Assembly (NCBI RefSeq): GCF_000092065.1
Contig: NC_009374.1
Span: 248,001 to 312,000 of the forward strand
DNA length: 64,000 nt
Origin: Ostreococcus lucimarinus CCE9901
Lineage: Eukaryota > Chlorophyta > Mamiellophyceae > Mamiellales > Bathycoccaceae
Direction of reading: 5' to 3'
Both the position numbers and the translations under genes were made by a program. The notes below the pieces were generated by a model. The model made no database searches. It saw only the letters and a list, made by a program, of their open reading frames with translations, and was not told the DNA's origin. Positions within the stretch are counted from its first letter, which is position 1; each line of letters starts with the position of its first letter. Positions 1 to 10,184 of this stretch are shown piece by piece.

Positions 1-1
1 T

Positions 2-2350
2 CAGAACGCGGACGCGGCGGCGGCGGAGGCGCGGACGAGGACGAGGAGCGCGGCGAAGCGCGCGCGTAGGATTTTTCGGGAGGAAACTAAGCTTTGGGCG
101 GCGGCGGTGGTGAAAGCGCAGCAACTGACGATAGACGATGACGTGCCGTCGACGTCGGAACCCGTCGCGATGGAGTTGCCGTTTTGGCAGCGCATCTCGA
201 GCGAGCACCTGGGCGCGTCGAGCGCGAGGAATACGAAGATTTTCACGCAGCGCACCGAACGGCCGTATTCGAGTGATCCGACCGATGTAAGCGGCTGGAA
301 GCTGCAAACAATAGTAGGGCGACAATCTGTACCTCGAATAGACATCGGTAGCGCCAAGGCGGTGCCGCCCTACGCTTACTTTGCGTACTCGACGCACTGC
401 AACTCGTACGAGGCGGAAGGAAACGTCTCGCGCCTACTCTTCAGGGACGACGATGGAGAGTTCTTAGAATCAGATCCCGTCGATCGGCGCGAAGACGAGA
501 GTAATGAGCTCACTCGCGAGCAGGAAATCATCATGTGCGCGATATGCGCGGAGTTTAGCGAGTTCATTTTGACAGAAAAAGAAGTCGTGCGAGGGGTGAA
601 TCGCGAAGACGGCGTGAAAGCCGTCGTGGTACAAACAGCCGAATATTTGAACTTGGACGAAAACCAAGTCAAGGATTGGTTTGATGAGACGCGCACGAAG
701 CACAGCACGAGCCGTGCATGGTGTATGTTTCTCGAAGTTGCCTCGCACGTACGCAAGTTGATGGGCTTCTCCTCGGCGCATTGGCGCGCGAAGATGGCAA
801 ACACATTCAGCGTTCTCGAAACTCTCGGGATCAGCGAATTGTTCTGGCGGAAGTTTTCGCGAATCATCATCAATTGTCCGACGCTCGCTCCGTTGAAAAA
901 GCCTGTCATCGTGTTTGACAATCTCAACGAAGCCATGGATCAGCTCGCCGGCATGTTTTGTCCGCGATGCTTCATCTTTGATTGCAGAACGCACGGGTCG
1001 TTGCAGCCCAAGTCGGAAGGCAGGAAGCTTGATGCGGAAAGAAAGCTTGCATGGCGCGAGCGCATGGCAAAGAGCGGCATGTCTGCGGAAAAGCCGTTAG
1101 CTGAGCGACGATGTTCGACAGATTGCTGGTATCAAACAGAAGAGTACAAGTACTACTCTGCGCAGACAACCTGCGCACCATGCGATCCCACAGAAACTCT
1201 CAATCGTCCGTCGACGAAAGATCCGTTCATCGAGACGACGAGGAAATGGCGCAACGCGATGGATATTGAAGTCTTGAAGAAGGCTGTCAAAATAATCGGT
1301 GAGAAAACCACGGCGTGCGAGGCAGCGTTGTTCTTTGGCCGTCGTCGCACGTGCGCCGAAGTCGGGAAGCAAATGCACTGTTTGGATCTCATCAACCTTG
1401 GAACTGTGGTGAAGGAAGAAGAGCGCGACGCGATGGATGAAGATACCGACGAATTGAGTAATCCGAAGAAGCGCAAACGCGCGCCGACGGGGGTCAAAAA
1501 TCCAACAATTGCGCGACGATTGAAGATGCAAAAGGATGCCGATTTTCTGGAAACGCAATACTCCCCGTGCGAATGCGTCGGCGCTTGTGACGCTAACACG
1601 TGCTCCTGCATTAAGAATGGTACCTTTTGTGAGAGATTTTGCAACTGTGGACCGAAGTGTCACAACGAGTTCGAGGGTTGCAAGTGCGACAGTACGAAGC
1701 GCGCAACGTGCGGCACAAGAACGTGTCCGTGCTACGCCGCCGGTCGCGAATGCACGCCAGATAAATGTAAACGGTGTTGCAAGACCGCTGATGCGTACTC
1801 TTTGCCCGCTCGTAAAAGGTATGGCCTCGTCGATCCGAACATGCAACTGCCCATGCCGGCGTTTCCGTGTGAGAACATGAAGCTACAACTTCGACAGAAG
1901 GAGCACATTTGTTTGGGTCGAAGCGGTGTTGCCGGTTGGGGTGCGTTCGTGTTGAAAGGCGCTCGGAAAGGAGAGTTCATCGGCGAATACGTCGGCGAAC
2001 TCGTGACTCAGGACGAAGCCGAACGTCGAGGAACGGTGTACGATGTCAACAACTGCTCGTACTTGTTCAATCTCAACAGCGAATGGTGCGTCGACGCTCA
2101 ATACAGAGGGAACAAACTGCGCTTTGCCAATCACTCGAAGAACCCGAATTGCGTGCCTCGCGTTCTCGCGGTGAATGGTGATCATCGACTGGCGCTGATA
2201 TCAGACAAAGACATCAAACCAGGCGATGAATTACTGTTCGACTACAATTACAAGGACGAAGTCGCACCCGACTGGCACGAGAAAAACGCATCGACGTTGC
2301 CCAAGTCGAAGCACCTTCCAACGAAAAGCGCGAAGAAATCATCGAACTGA
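2..2350 (+). CDS. EZH: EZH-type histone H3K27 methyltransferase, 5' partial
   Basis: Catalytic subunit of Polycomb repressive complex 2, which methylates histone H3 Lys27 in the nucleus. A SANT-like segment lies near nt 1231-1380 (W...VKIIGEKTTACEAALFFGRR). It is followed by a cysteine-rich CXC pre-SET block at nt 1560-1780 with the E(z) spacing (CxCxxxCxxxxCxC, CNCGPKCHNEFEGCKC, CPCYAAGRECTPDKC). A C-terminal SET domain spans about nt 1914-2256, with the GWGAF, RFANHSKNPNC and ELLFDYNYK motifs intact. CXC then SET with no post-SET cysteines is diagnostic of EZH. The frame is open to the left edge. The first in-window ATG is at 170 and position 107 is only a GTG, so the true start lies upstream. 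The 3' end converges on RNase E, 83 bp away. Family assignment is very secure; the N terminus is missing. Confidence 0.95.
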   Translation, partial: QNADAAAAEARTRTRSAAKRARRIFREETKLWAAAVVKAQQLTIDDDVPSTSEPVAMELPFWQRISSEHLGASSARNTKIFTQRTERPYSSDPTDVSGWKLQTIVGRQSVPRIDIGSAKAVPPYAYFAYSTHCNSYEAEGNVSRLLFRDDDGEFLESDPVDRREDESNELTREQEIIMCAICAEFSEFILTEKEVVRGVNREDGVKAVVVQTAEYLNLDENQVKDWFDETRTKHSTSRAWCMFLEVASHVRKLMGFSSAHWRAKMANTFSVLETLGISELFWRKFSRIIINCPTLAPLKKPVIVFDNLNEAMDQLAGMFCPRCFIFDCRTHGSLQPKSEGRKLDAERKLAWRERMAKSGMSAEKPLAERRCSTDCWYQTEEYKYYSAQTTCAPCDPTETLNRPSTKDPFIETTRKWRNAMDIEVLKKAVKIIGEKTTACEAALFFGRRRTCAEVGKQMHCLDLINLGTVVKEEERDAMDEDTDELSNPKKRKRAPTGVKNPTIARRLKMQKDADFLETQYSPCECVGACDANTCSCIKNGTFCERFCNCGPKCHNEFEGCKCDSTKRATCGTRTCPCYAAGRECTPDKCKRCCKTADAYSLPARKRYGLVDPNMQLPMPAFPCENMKLQLRQKEHICLGRSGVAGWGAFVLKGARKGEFIGEYVGELVTQDEAERRGTVYDVNNCSYLFNLNSEWCVDAQYRGNKLRFANHSKNPNCVPRVLAVNGDHRLALISDKDIKPGDELLFDYNYKDEVAPDWHEKNASTLPKSKHLPTKSAKKSSN

Positions 2351-2432
2351 TCGAACAAAGATGTATAGTCAATGTAAGTACATACAAACTACCGAATCTA
2401 ACGATTGCGCGTACGCACCACTGCGTTGCACT

Positions 2433-5237
2433 TCAATTTCTATCTTCGCTCGATTCGCGCAAGAATTCTCCTCGACCTCGACCGCGGCCTCGCCCACGGC
2501 CGCGACCTCGACCTCGACCTGCACCCGCCACCCAGGGCGGAGGTCGAGCACCGCGAACGCTACGAATCTTTTTTTGGCCTTGCGAGGTTTTCACATTCGT
2601 AAACTGTGAATCTGTCGGCAGCTCGATGGGCATGCCTTTTTCATCCGCGACGACGGCGGCTTTGCCGAGCGCGTGCGTTTGGAGCCGCTCACGAGCAACT
2701 TCCATAACTCCAAGGGCAGATATAGGTACAAAGACAACCTGTGCGCGATCACGAGACGCGATGGCTTCAAAAGCGGTTTCGACCGCCTTGCGAGCATCAT
2801 CTGTGTGCATATCAATCAGATCAAGCATGACGAGACCACCGATGTCGCGTAGGCGCAGCGTCCTTGCCACCAACTCAGCAGCGGCGATGTTTACCCGCAA
2901 GGCGACTTCTTCACCATCCTCTCCAGCGCCCATCGCCGTTCTGCCGGCATTGACGTCGATCGCTGTGAGTGCTTCCGTGTGCTGAATGACGATGTGAGCT
3001 CCAGAAAGTTCCGGCCCAAGGAAGATGCGTTCGGTCCCCATCATCGTCTCGATAACCTTGTCGACTTCGAGCGCCTTGAACACTGGCTCGGCGCCTTGGT
3101 GCAACACCACGCGATTTATTATTTCTTGCGAAGCACCCGTACGAAGCAAATCGTCTACGATGGTTTTGTACGATTCTTCAGTGTCCACGGTGAGCTTCGC
3201 TACGCGCTCACCGAACAAGTCGCGCACGAGAACTTGCTCGCGCGACGCGGCTTGTAACAAACGCCGAGGCGGAGGAGGTCTCAGCGTCAACTCGGCATGC
3301 CGTATAGCGCGCTCGGACTCTTCGACGATTGTATCCCAGTCCTCGGCGAGGCAACCGATATCGAGCTTGAGCGTGTCTTGATTCACGCCCGCGGCTTCCG
3401 TGCGCATAATCAACGCACTCCCTTTCGGACACACCGTCGCGCCGACGTCTTTCACATACTTTCGCGCTCGCCCCATGAGCTTACGGGACACGTACACGCC
3501 TTCACCATCCGGACAAAGTACAACATTTCGCCCCGGTAGCGTCGGACGCGCCGTTACTCGCGGACCTTTGTACCCACTACCAAGTCGTGTAACTTGCACG
3601 ACGACGGGCTGTCCAGGTTGCCACATCGAGTAGCACTCTTCTCGAAGACGTCGACGCGTCGACTTTGCGGTGACGACCTCGGCCTCTTCGTCGGTTTCGT
3701 CGTCGTCAATTTGTGCGCCGTCCTCGCTTTCGTCGTCTTCAGACGTCGCGTTTGAGTCTTCATCCGAGGACTCGGTCGCCGACGCCAAGTGCGGATCCTC
3801 ACACACGTCGGGCGTCCATCGGATCCATTTAGGGCGATTTTCCAGCCTCGACGATCGCTGCGATCGACCACCGGCACCGCGCCAAACTCCGCCCGTCGCT
3901 CCAGCCGTGGTGCTCTTCGCAGTTAATCTTCGGCTATAACTGCGACCTCCCGTCGCCGCGCCGGCGTCGTCGCTCGAGGCGAGCGTCGCGACCTTCTCCG
4001 CGCCTTCGATTCCTCCCCATGACACGTTCGCCGCGTCGTCGACGGGGCTGTTCAATCGCCACGCAAGCGCGGGGTTTTCGATGCCCTTTTGCATTAACGC
4101 GTACGGTGGTCCGTTACCCGTGAGATCCACGAGCACGCCCTGCATTCCGCTGATGACCTTGCTCACGGTGCCCATGTAAATGTCTCCCACCCGCATACCC
4201 TTACCGGGCTCTGTGCCGTGTTCGTGCCACAGCTCCACGAGCTCGCCTTCCTCTAAAATCGCGATCCTCACGCCAAAGTCTTCTTCGTTCGCCGCGTTGT
4301 ACACGATTTCCGTGTCTAAACCGCCCGTCATGTCCGCCACGTGGTCGCCCGGTTGGTACGAGTCGCGATCCGCCGAGTTCCAACCGCCGCGAGTCCCGGT
4401 CTCGACTTCATCGTCGCCCTCATCCACGCTCCGATCGATCGACGCATCCAACACGTCGTCGAAATCGCCGTCATCGTCTTCATCCGCGTTTTCGTCCGCT
4501 CGATCGTCCGCGCTCTCCGAAGTCGCCGCCGCCGCGCCGCCGTCCCGCCGCGCCGATTTCCCATCCCGAGCATCCTCCCTCCCGTTCCCGTACGCCAACC
4601 ACGCCCCCCCGGTTTCCACTTTATTTTCACTCACGCTCATATCCGTCACCATGGATATCGACACCTGAAACCGCGCGTCGTCGCTCGGCCACTCGCACCG
4701 CACCTCCGCGTTCGCGCACCGCCTCGGCGGCGTAAATCGCACCCCCTCTCCATCGCTCCATCGCACCACCTCCCCCTCCTCGTCCACGGTGACCAATTTA
4801 AATATTATCTCTTCCTCCAGCTCGCACCTCACCGTGCACGCGTGTCGATTTCGATCGCCCGACCCTCCCGCTCGCAACCGCGCCCTCGTCTCGCTCGCGT
4901 CCCACCGCCCCAACCCCTCCGCCGTCCCGCACGCCCTTACGCCGCGCTCGCCCGCGCGTTCGTCCAGCGCGCGATCGACGACGAACGTCACCGCGACGTC
5001 CTCGCGCAGGTTCGGCGCGACGTGTCCCCGCGCGCGTCGGTGCGGCCCTTTGCTCCGCGCGGCCGCCGTCGAGACCTCGCGTCGGCCGCGCGCGCGCGTC
5101 GCGCGTCGCGGTCGCGCCGCGGCGCGCGACGCCATCGCCGCGCGCGTCGAACGCGGCGTCGCGCGTCGGCGCGACGTCCCGCGGCGCGCTCTGCCGCTGC
5201 CGAGACGTCGCGCGGGACTCTTGGCGCCGCACTGCAT
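2433..5237 (-). CDS. RNE: Chloroplast RNase E/G with N-terminal CBM20 starch-binding domain
   Basis: Endoribonuclease for plastid RNA processing and decay. From the ATG at 5237 the protein is 934 aa. An Arg/Ser-rich plastid transit-like leader is followed by a CBM20-like domain at about residues 72-170 (GTAEGLGRWD, IIFKLVTVDEEGEVVRW), acidic linkers, and a split S1-like region near 350 (GDIYMGTVSKVISGMQGVLVDL). The RNase E catalytic core follows: TEALTAIDVNAGR near 754 and GGLVMLDLIDM carry the two metal-binding Asp. CBM20 plus RNase E/G is the plant RNE architecture. No CxxC zinc-link appears after the core, where bacterial RNase E has one. The C terminus instead holds an unbroken Gly-Arg run. 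An internal ATG at 5135 (MASRAAAR) is an equally good start and leaves more room for the divergent promoter. Confidence 0.93.
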   Translation of the reverse strand: MQCGAKSPARRLGSGRARRGTSRRRATPRSTRAAMASRAAARPRRATRARGRREVSTAAARSKGPHRRARGHVAPNLREDVAVTFVVDRALDERAGERGVRACGTAEGLGRWDASETRARLRAGGSGDRNRHACTVRCELEEEIIFKLVTVDEEGEVVRWSDGEGVRFTPPRRCANAEVRCEWPSDDARFQVSISMVTDMSVSENKVETGGAWLAYGNGREDARDGKSARRDGGAAAATSESADDRADENADEDDDGDFDDVLDASIDRSVDEGDDEVETGTRGGWNSADRDSYQPGDHVADMTGGLDTEIVYNAANEEDFGVRIAILEEGELVELWHEHGTEPGKGMRVGDIYMGTVSKVISGMQGVLVDLTGNGPPYALMQKGIENPALAWRLNSPVDDAANVSWGGIEGAEKVATLASSDDAGAATGGRSYSRRLTAKSTTAGATGGVWRGAGGRSQRSSRLENRPKWIRWTPDVCEDPHLASATESSDEDSNATSEDDESEDGAQIDDDETDEEAEVVTAKSTRRRLREECYSMWQPGQPVVVQVTRLGSGYKGPRVTARPTLPGRNVVLCPDGEGVYVSRKLMGRARKYVKDVGATVCPKGSALIMRTEAAGVNQDTLKLDIGCLAEDWDTIVEESERAIRHAELTLRPPPPRRLLQAASREQVLVRDLFGERVAKLTVDTEESYKTIVDDLLRTGASQEIINRVVLHQGAEPVFKALEVDKVIETMMGTERIFLGPELSGAHIVIQHTEALTAIDVNAGRTAMGAGEDGEEVALRVNIAAAELVARTLRLRDIGGLVMLDLIDMHTDDARKAVETAFEAIASRDRAQVVFVPISALGVMEVARERLQTHALGKAAVVADEKGMPIELPTDSQFTNVKTSQGQKKIRSVRGARPPPWVAGAGRGRGRGRGRGRGRGRGEFLRESSEDRN

Positions 5238-5403
5238 CGCGCGCGCGATGCAACAAAGAGCGCGACCGGGCGGCGCGACGCGCGACCTGGGCGTCGCGTG
5301 CGCGTTCGTGCTGTGCGTGTTCGTCGCGTGCCTGGCGCTCGCGCGACGCGCGGCGAGGCAGCCGCCGATTAAGCTCGCGAAGCGGGACTAGCGCGCGTGC
5401 GAA

Positions 5404-6762
5404 ATGCCGCGCGCGGTCGTCGACGCGCGCGCGACGACGCGAATCGGACGCGCGACGGAGTACCGGACGCGACGCGCGACGGCGCGCGCGACGACGGAGG
5501 CGACGCGCGTGGCGGTGGTCGGCGGCGGGTTCGCGGGCGTCGCCGCGGCGTTTCGGACGCTCGAGGAGGCGAACGCGCGGGGACGCGCGGTCGAGCTGAC
5601 GCTGATCGACGGCGCGGGCGTCGGGGGCGGGGCGTCCGGCGTCGCGGCGGGACTGCTGCATCCGTACACGCCGCGAGGGAAGACGATCTGGCGAGGCGAG
5701 GAGGGCGCGGCGAGGGCGAGGCGGTTGCTCGACGCGGCGGCGCGCGCGGAGGACGCGATGGACGCGATGGGCGCCGAAAGGAGCGATGACGCGGACGGGG
5801 GGTGGCGGGACGACGCGGGGAGGAACACGGGGGAGCGGCGGGGCGAGCGCGTGGCGAGCGCGCCGGGAATCGTGCGACCGGCGAGGTCGGCGAAGCAGGG
5901 GAGGGATTTCGCGGCGAACGCGGGACGCGGGGACGACGACGACGACGCGGCGTTCGCGGTGAAGCGCGTGACGACGGACGAGGTCGTCGCGATGTGTCCG
6001 GGGTTGGAGTTCACGAGCGACGTCATCGAGGCGGAGAGGAACGGCGAGGCGTGCGCCGGCGGGATGTTCGTTCCGAACGGCGTCGTCGTGGACGCGCCGA
6101 GATATTTAACCGCGCTCTGGGACGCGTGCGGCATACTCGCGTCGCGCGGCGCGGCGGGCACGCGCGCGACGTTGCGCATCGCCGAGGTCGACGATGTGAA
6201 GGCGCTGTTGGATGAATTCGATCAAGTGGCGCTGTGTTGCGGCGCCGGCGTCGCCGCGCTCTTTGACTTTGAAACGATCCCGGTGTCGTTGCAAGGCGGG
6301 CACGTGCTCGAGCTCAAGCCCGAGGGCCTGAGCGTGGGCATTTTAGGCACCACGTACGTCGCACCGCTCGGCGACGATCGCGCCATGATCGGTCCGACGA
6401 AAGAGTACGACGCCACGCCCGAGGATTGCGCTCGCTCTGGCGTCGTGGACGACGTCGACGACGAACGATCCGCGCGCGCGATTTCAGAGCTTCGCGAGCT
6501 CGGCGCGCGCGCGTACCCGCCGTGCGCGAATTGGGAATTCTTGCGTCTCAAGTACGGCGTGCGCGCCAATCCACCGCGCACGCACGCCGGCGCGCTTCCG
6601 CTCGCGGGATCCGTCCACGTGGACGGCCGCCGATGTTGGTTCGCCGCCGGCCTCGGCGCGCGCGGTCTCATCTACCACGGCCTTCTCGCCGACTGGCTCT
6701 CGAGCGCGATTCTAGACGACGACATAAACGCCATACCCGTAGACGTCCGTCGGACGTGTTAG
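5404..6762 (+). CDS. FAD-dependent oxidoreductase (DAO family), probably organellar
   Basis: A 452-aa flavoprotein of the D-amino-acid-oxidase/glycine-oxidase (DAO) superfamily. The dinucleotide-binding Rossmann motif sits at about residues 36-70 (VAVVGGGFAGVAAA, ending in LTLID), followed by a Gly-rich turn GVGGGASGVAAGLLHPYTPRG typical of DAO/MnmC-C-like enzymes. The C terminus has a substrate-domain closure (WFAAGLGARGLIYHGLLADWL) that fits the FAD-contacting GxGxxG end of the family. The N terminus is Arg/Ala/Thr-rich, consistent with plastid or mitochondrial import. A poorly conserved acidic/Gly insert lies at about 115-185. Substrate cannot be read from sequence; it resembles plant DAO-family proteins of unknown substrate. 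It is divergent from RNE. Confidence 0.8.
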   Translation: MPRAVVDARATTRIGRATEYRTRRATARATTEATRVAVVGGGFAGVAAAFRTLEEANARGRAVELTLIDGAGVGGGASGVAAGLLHPYTPRGKTIWRGEEGAARARRLLDAAARAEDAMDAMGAERSDDADGGWRDDAGRNTGERRGERVASAPGIVRPARSAKQGRDFAANAGRGDDDDDAAFAVKRVTTDEVVAMCPGLEFTSDVIEAERNGEACAGGMFVPNGVVVDAPRYLTALWDACGILASRGAAGTRATLRIAEVDDVKALLDEFDQVALCCGAGVAALFDFETIPVSLQGGHVLELKPEGLSVGILGTTYVAPLGDDRAMIGPTKEYDATPEDCARSGVVDDVDDERSARAISELRELGARAYPPCANWEFLRLKYGVRANPPRTHAGALPLAGSVHVDGRRCWFAAGLGARGLIYHGLLADWLSSAILDDDINAIPVDVRRTC

Positions 6763-6835
6763 CGACGTGTGATTCACCGCAGTCGAACCGCGTCCCGCTC
6801 GCGCTCGCCGCACTTCGCGTCCCGCGTCCCCGATC

Positions 6836-7507
6836 ATGCGCGTCCACGCCGTGCGCCTCGACCCCGGTCAGGACTTGAAGCGGTCCCTGTTGGAGTACTG
6901 CAGCGCGCAGAACCTCGCCAGCGCGTGGATTCTCACCGCCGTCGGCTCTCTGCGCGCCGCCAACATCCGCTTGGCCCACCACGACAAGTTTCTCGGCGCC
7001 GGCGCGAACGCCGTCCTGGCGCTTCCCGATCAAAAGTTTGAGATCTGCTCGCTCGTCGGAACGATATCGCGCGCGGGCGCGAGCTGTCACCTGCACGTCT
7101 CGCTCGCGGACAGGCGAGGGGACTGCGTCGGGGGACACGTGCTGGAGGGCAACGTCGTGTTCACGACGTGCGAAATCGTGCTCGGAAGCTCGTCGACGAT
7201 GGCGTTCGATCGCGAGCTGGACGAGAGGACCGGATTCGATGAGCTCGTGGTGCGAGAGGCGGGCGCGGGGGCGGAGACGGGGGCGGGAGAGACGAGAGGA
7301 AAGACGGCGCGAAGAGCGCGACAGTTACGAGCGGAGGCTCGCGAACGCGAGCTTCGCGCGGCGGCGGGGGAACGCGAGCGGGCGCGAGGGTTGTTCGAGT
7401 GGTTAGTGAAGGTCATCGTGCCGAAACCTGGTGCGAGGCGCGCGGAGTCTGATGAAGAAGAGGAGGGGGAGGAGGAGGAAGGCGCGGCGGCGGACGCGCC
7501 GCGATGA
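6836..7507 (+). CDS. PPC/DUF296-domain protein
   Basis: A 223-aa protein whose first ~130 residues form a PPC (plant and prokaryote conserved, DUF296) domain: MRVHAVRLDPGQDLKRSL, then GSLRAANIRLAH, FEICSLVGTIS, CHLHVSLADRRGDCVGGHV and the closing TTCEIVLG strand. In plants PPC domains occur in AT-hook nuclear-localised (AHL) proteins, where they mediate trimer formation. No AT-hook (RGRP) is visible here, so this is a stand-alone type closer to prokaryotic ones. Residues ~150-195 are a charged Arg/Glu helix and the tail is acidic (EEEEGEEEEG). The start ATG lies 73 bp after the upstream oxidoreductase stop. Function is unknown beyond the domain. Confidence 0.85.
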   Translation: MRVHAVRLDPGQDLKRSLLEYCSAQNLASAWILTAVGSLRAANIRLAHHDKFLGAGANAVLALPDQKFEICSLVGTISRAGASCHLHVSLADRRGDCVGGHVLEGNVVFTTCEIVLGSSSTMAFDRELDERTGFDELVVREAGAGAETGAGETRGKTARRARQLRAEARERELRAAAGERERARGLFEWLVKVIVPKPGARRAESDEEEEGEEEEGAAADAPR

Positions 7508-7610
7508 AAAAGTTGTAACAGTGAATGAAATGTGATGATGCTTACACGGTGGTGACCTCTATTGGTACAATCGAAATCTCTTCTACTAAACAATCCGTTC
7601 CTTTCGTTCT

Positions 7611-10058
7611 TTAAGTCGCGAGTGGAAACGCCGGACTGGGCTCGTCGTCCTCCGGCTCGTCCGTATCCGCGGGTTCGTCCTCTGGCGCCGTTGCCGTCTT
7701 CGGATAGTGCATTTTGAAGCCTTCGTTCAAAATATCAATGTTTTGCGGGTTTTCAGACACGAAGGGTCGATCGCCGAGAAGTTTAACTAAATCGTGGCGC
7801 TGCAAAACCTCCTTGTCGAGTAAGCCTTGCGCCATGGCTTCGACGAGGTGCTTCTTCTCCTTCACGAGCGCCAACGTGCGCTTGTACGCGGTGTCGACGA
7901 GCAGGCGAACCTCTTCATCGATCATTCTCGCCGTGTCCTCAGAATACGGCGACTTCAAGCTTTGCTCGTCTTTGGGGAACGAAAGCAACCCGATCTTCTC
8001 GTTCATGCCATACACGGCCACGGTGTTGTACGCCATTTGCGTGACCTTTTCCAAATCGTTTTGCGCCCCGGTGGAAATCTTTCCGAGCATGACTTGCTCC
8101 GCGGCGCGGCCTCCGAGCGTCATGCACATCATATCGATCAGCTGCTGCGTCGTGGCGAGAAGGTTCTCGTTCGGCAGATACTGCGCGAAGCCTAGAGCCG
8201 CGGAACCGCGCGGAACGATGGACACTTTGAGCAAAGGCTCAGCGTGTTCCAAAAACCACCCCACGACGGCGTGTCCGGCTTCGTGATACGCCACCGTGCG
8301 ACGCTCCGTCTTGTTCACAACCTTCGACTTCTTCTCCAAACCCGCGATGACGCGATCGGCGGCGTACTCGAAGTGTGTGAGAGTTACCGTGGTCATGTTA
8401 TCACGCGCCGCGGCGAGCGCAGCTTCGTTGCACATGTTCGCGATGTCCGCCCCGGCGAAGCCGGGCGTCAACGCGGCGAGACGTTCACTGTAGTGATCCA
8501 CTGGTCCGTCCAAGGCAATCTTGGCCAGATGCACGCGGAATATTTGTTCGCGACCTTGAATATCGGGACGATCGACGGTGATCTGACGATCGAATCGACC
8601 GGGACGCAGGAGCGCCCTGTCGAGAATATCCGGTCTGTTCGTACCCGCCAACACGATGACGCCCTCCTTGGTACCGAAACCGTCCATCTCAACCAAAAGC
8701 TGATTCAACGTGTTTTCGCGCTCATCGTTGCCTCCTGCGAAGCCACCGCGACCACGTTGACGACCGATGGCGTCGATTTCGTCGATGAAAATGATGGACG
8801 GCTTCTGCTGACGCGCTTGGGCAAACAAATCGCGAACTCGCGACGGGCCGACGCCGACAAACATCTCCATGAAATCCGACCCAGAAATGGAAAGAAACGG
8901 GACCCCAGCCTCGCCCGCGGTGGCTTTCGCGAGAAGCGTCTTTCCCGTCCCCGGCGGTCCGACGAGAAGCGCGCCGTGGGGAATTTTCGCGCCCAGGGCT
9001 TCGTATTTCTTCGGACTCTTCAAAAAGTCAACAAACTCCATAATCTCGCGCTTCGCCTCGTCGCAACCGGCGACGTCTTTGAACATAACTTTATTCTTCG
9101 CGTTCTTGTCCAAAGTCGACACCGTCGCCTTACCGACGTTAAAGATCCCACCGGCGCCGCCGCCCATGCCGCCGCCCATGCCTCCCATACCCGCGCTTCG
9201 ACGAGTGAAATACAACCATCCCCCGATCAACAAGAGCGTCGGCAACAGCCGCATCAATTCCGTCTGCAAAAATATTTCATTGACGTACGTCACCGGCACA
9301 AAATCTTTTGACTCTTGCCCGTTCAGCTCTTGCGCTTCTTCCAACTTGCGCTCGAACGAATCCAAGCTTCCGATGTTGAAATAAAACTTGTACCCTCCCT
9401 CCGTCTTCGCCCCCGGCGGCGCCCCGATGTCGCTCGAATCGTACTCATCGCCCGCGCCGTGCCGGCTTCGAATCATCGCTCCCGGCGCCTTCACGTACAC
9501 CTTGGCTTGACTCTTATTCGACACCTCCACGCGTTCCACCAGCCCGGGCTCCAGCAGTTTCGTCTTAAACTCTTGAAACGAAATCTCCCTCGCGTCGCTC
9601 CGCGTCGCGCTCAGCAAGCTCATCGCCACCGCCAGCATCGCCAAGCTCGCGATCTGTTGTCCACTCGGTCCTCGCATCAGCTCTGCCAGCGTCTTCGGCG
9701 CTTCCGCGCCTTCTTTCGCGCCATCCTTCGCGCGTCCGCCCTCGCCCTCGCCGCCCTTCGCCTTCGCGTTCGTCCCTTTCCCGCGCGGTTTCATCGCCGC
9801 AAACTTCCCTTTCGTCCCCTGCGCCTTCGCGGACGCGTTCGCGCCTTTCCCCGCGTTCGCCGCGAATCCTCGCATCGCGACGCGCGTCGCCAGCGTCGCC
9901 GCGGTCGCGGTTTTCGCGTCGAACGGCTTGGCGAATCCATTCGTTTTCGCGACGTTCGCGACGTCGCGCGTCGCGCGCGCGACGCGCGCGACGTCCGCGC
10001 GGGCGAGCGCGCGCGAGGTTTCTCGCGCGAGCGTTCGGAGCAGCGCGCGACGACCCAT
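7611..10058 (-). CDS. FTSH: Mitochondrial m-AAA protease, FtsH/AFG3L2 type
   Basis: An 815-aa ATP-dependent zinc metalloprotease of the inner mitochondrial membrane. An Arg/Ala-rich presequence is followed by a Lys/Gly-rich linker and two transmembrane segments (about 134-152 and 268-286) that flank an FtsH extracellular domain. The AAA+ module carries Walker A GPPGTGKT at about 364, Walker B IIFIDEID and the SRH arginines. The M41 peptidase has HEAGH with its first His at residue 592. Two membrane spans, a GGMGGG linker and the NVGKA...[15 protein letters not shown] block match m-AAA (plant FTSH3/10, AFG3L2) rather than i-AAA (one span) or thylakoid FtsH. All catalytic residues are present. 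The C-terminal tail is acidic. Confidence 0.95.
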   Translation of the reverse strand: MGRRALLRTLARETSRALARADVARVARATRDVANVAKTNGFAKPFDAKTATAATLATRVAMRGFAANAGKGANASAKAQGTKGKFAAMKPRGKGTNAKAKGGEGEGGRAKDGAKEGAEAPKTLAELMRGPSGQQIASLAMLAVAMSLLSATRSDAREISFQEFKTKLLEPGLVERVEVSNKSQAKVYVKAPGAMIRSRHGAGDEYDSSDIGAPPGAKTEGGYKFYFNIGSLDSFERKLEEAQELNGQESKDFVPVTYVNEIFLQTELMRLLPTLLLIGGWLYFTRRSAGMGGMGGGMGGGAGGIFNVGKATVSTLDKNAKNKVMFKDVAGCDEAKREIMEFVDFLKSPKKYEALGAKIPHGALLVGPPGTGKTLLAKATAGEAGVPFLSISGSDFMEMFVGVGPSRVRDLFAQARQQKPSIIFIDEIDAIGRQRGRGGFAGGNDERENTLNQLLVEMDGFGTKEGVIVLAGTNRPDILDRALLRPGRFDRQITVDRPDIQGREQIFRVHLAKIALDGPVDHYSERLAALTPGFAGADIANMCNEAALAAARDNMTTVTLTHFEYAADRVIAGLEKKSKVVNKTERRTVAYHEAGHAVVGWFLEHAEPLLKVSIVPRGSAALGFAQYLPNENLLATTQQLIDMMCMTLGGRAAEQVMLGKISTGAQNDLEKVTQMAYNTVAVYGMNEKIGLLSFPKDEQSLKSPYSEDTARMIDEEVRLLVDTAYKRTLALVKEKKHLVEAMAQGLLDKEVLQRHDLVKLLGDRPFVSENPQNIDILNEGFKMHYPKTATAPEDEPADTDEPEDDEPSPAFPLAT

Positions 10059-10184
10059 GGCGGGAGTCGTCGGCGCGGACGGGCGCGGAATGACGACGAT
10101 GACGCGATGACGTGTCCAGAGGCGTCGCCGAGCGCGGCGAGCGGCGGAGCGGGCGAACGACGCGAGGGCCGTGGGAAGGGTGGA

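Noticed and set aside
5248-5391. 47-residue frame with one hydrophobic segment (DLGVACAFVLCVFVACLALA)
   Set aside because: Its ATG is 10 bp from the longest RNase E start and its stop is 12 bp from the next ATG. It is more likely a chance frame or a uORF of the oxidoreductase gene.
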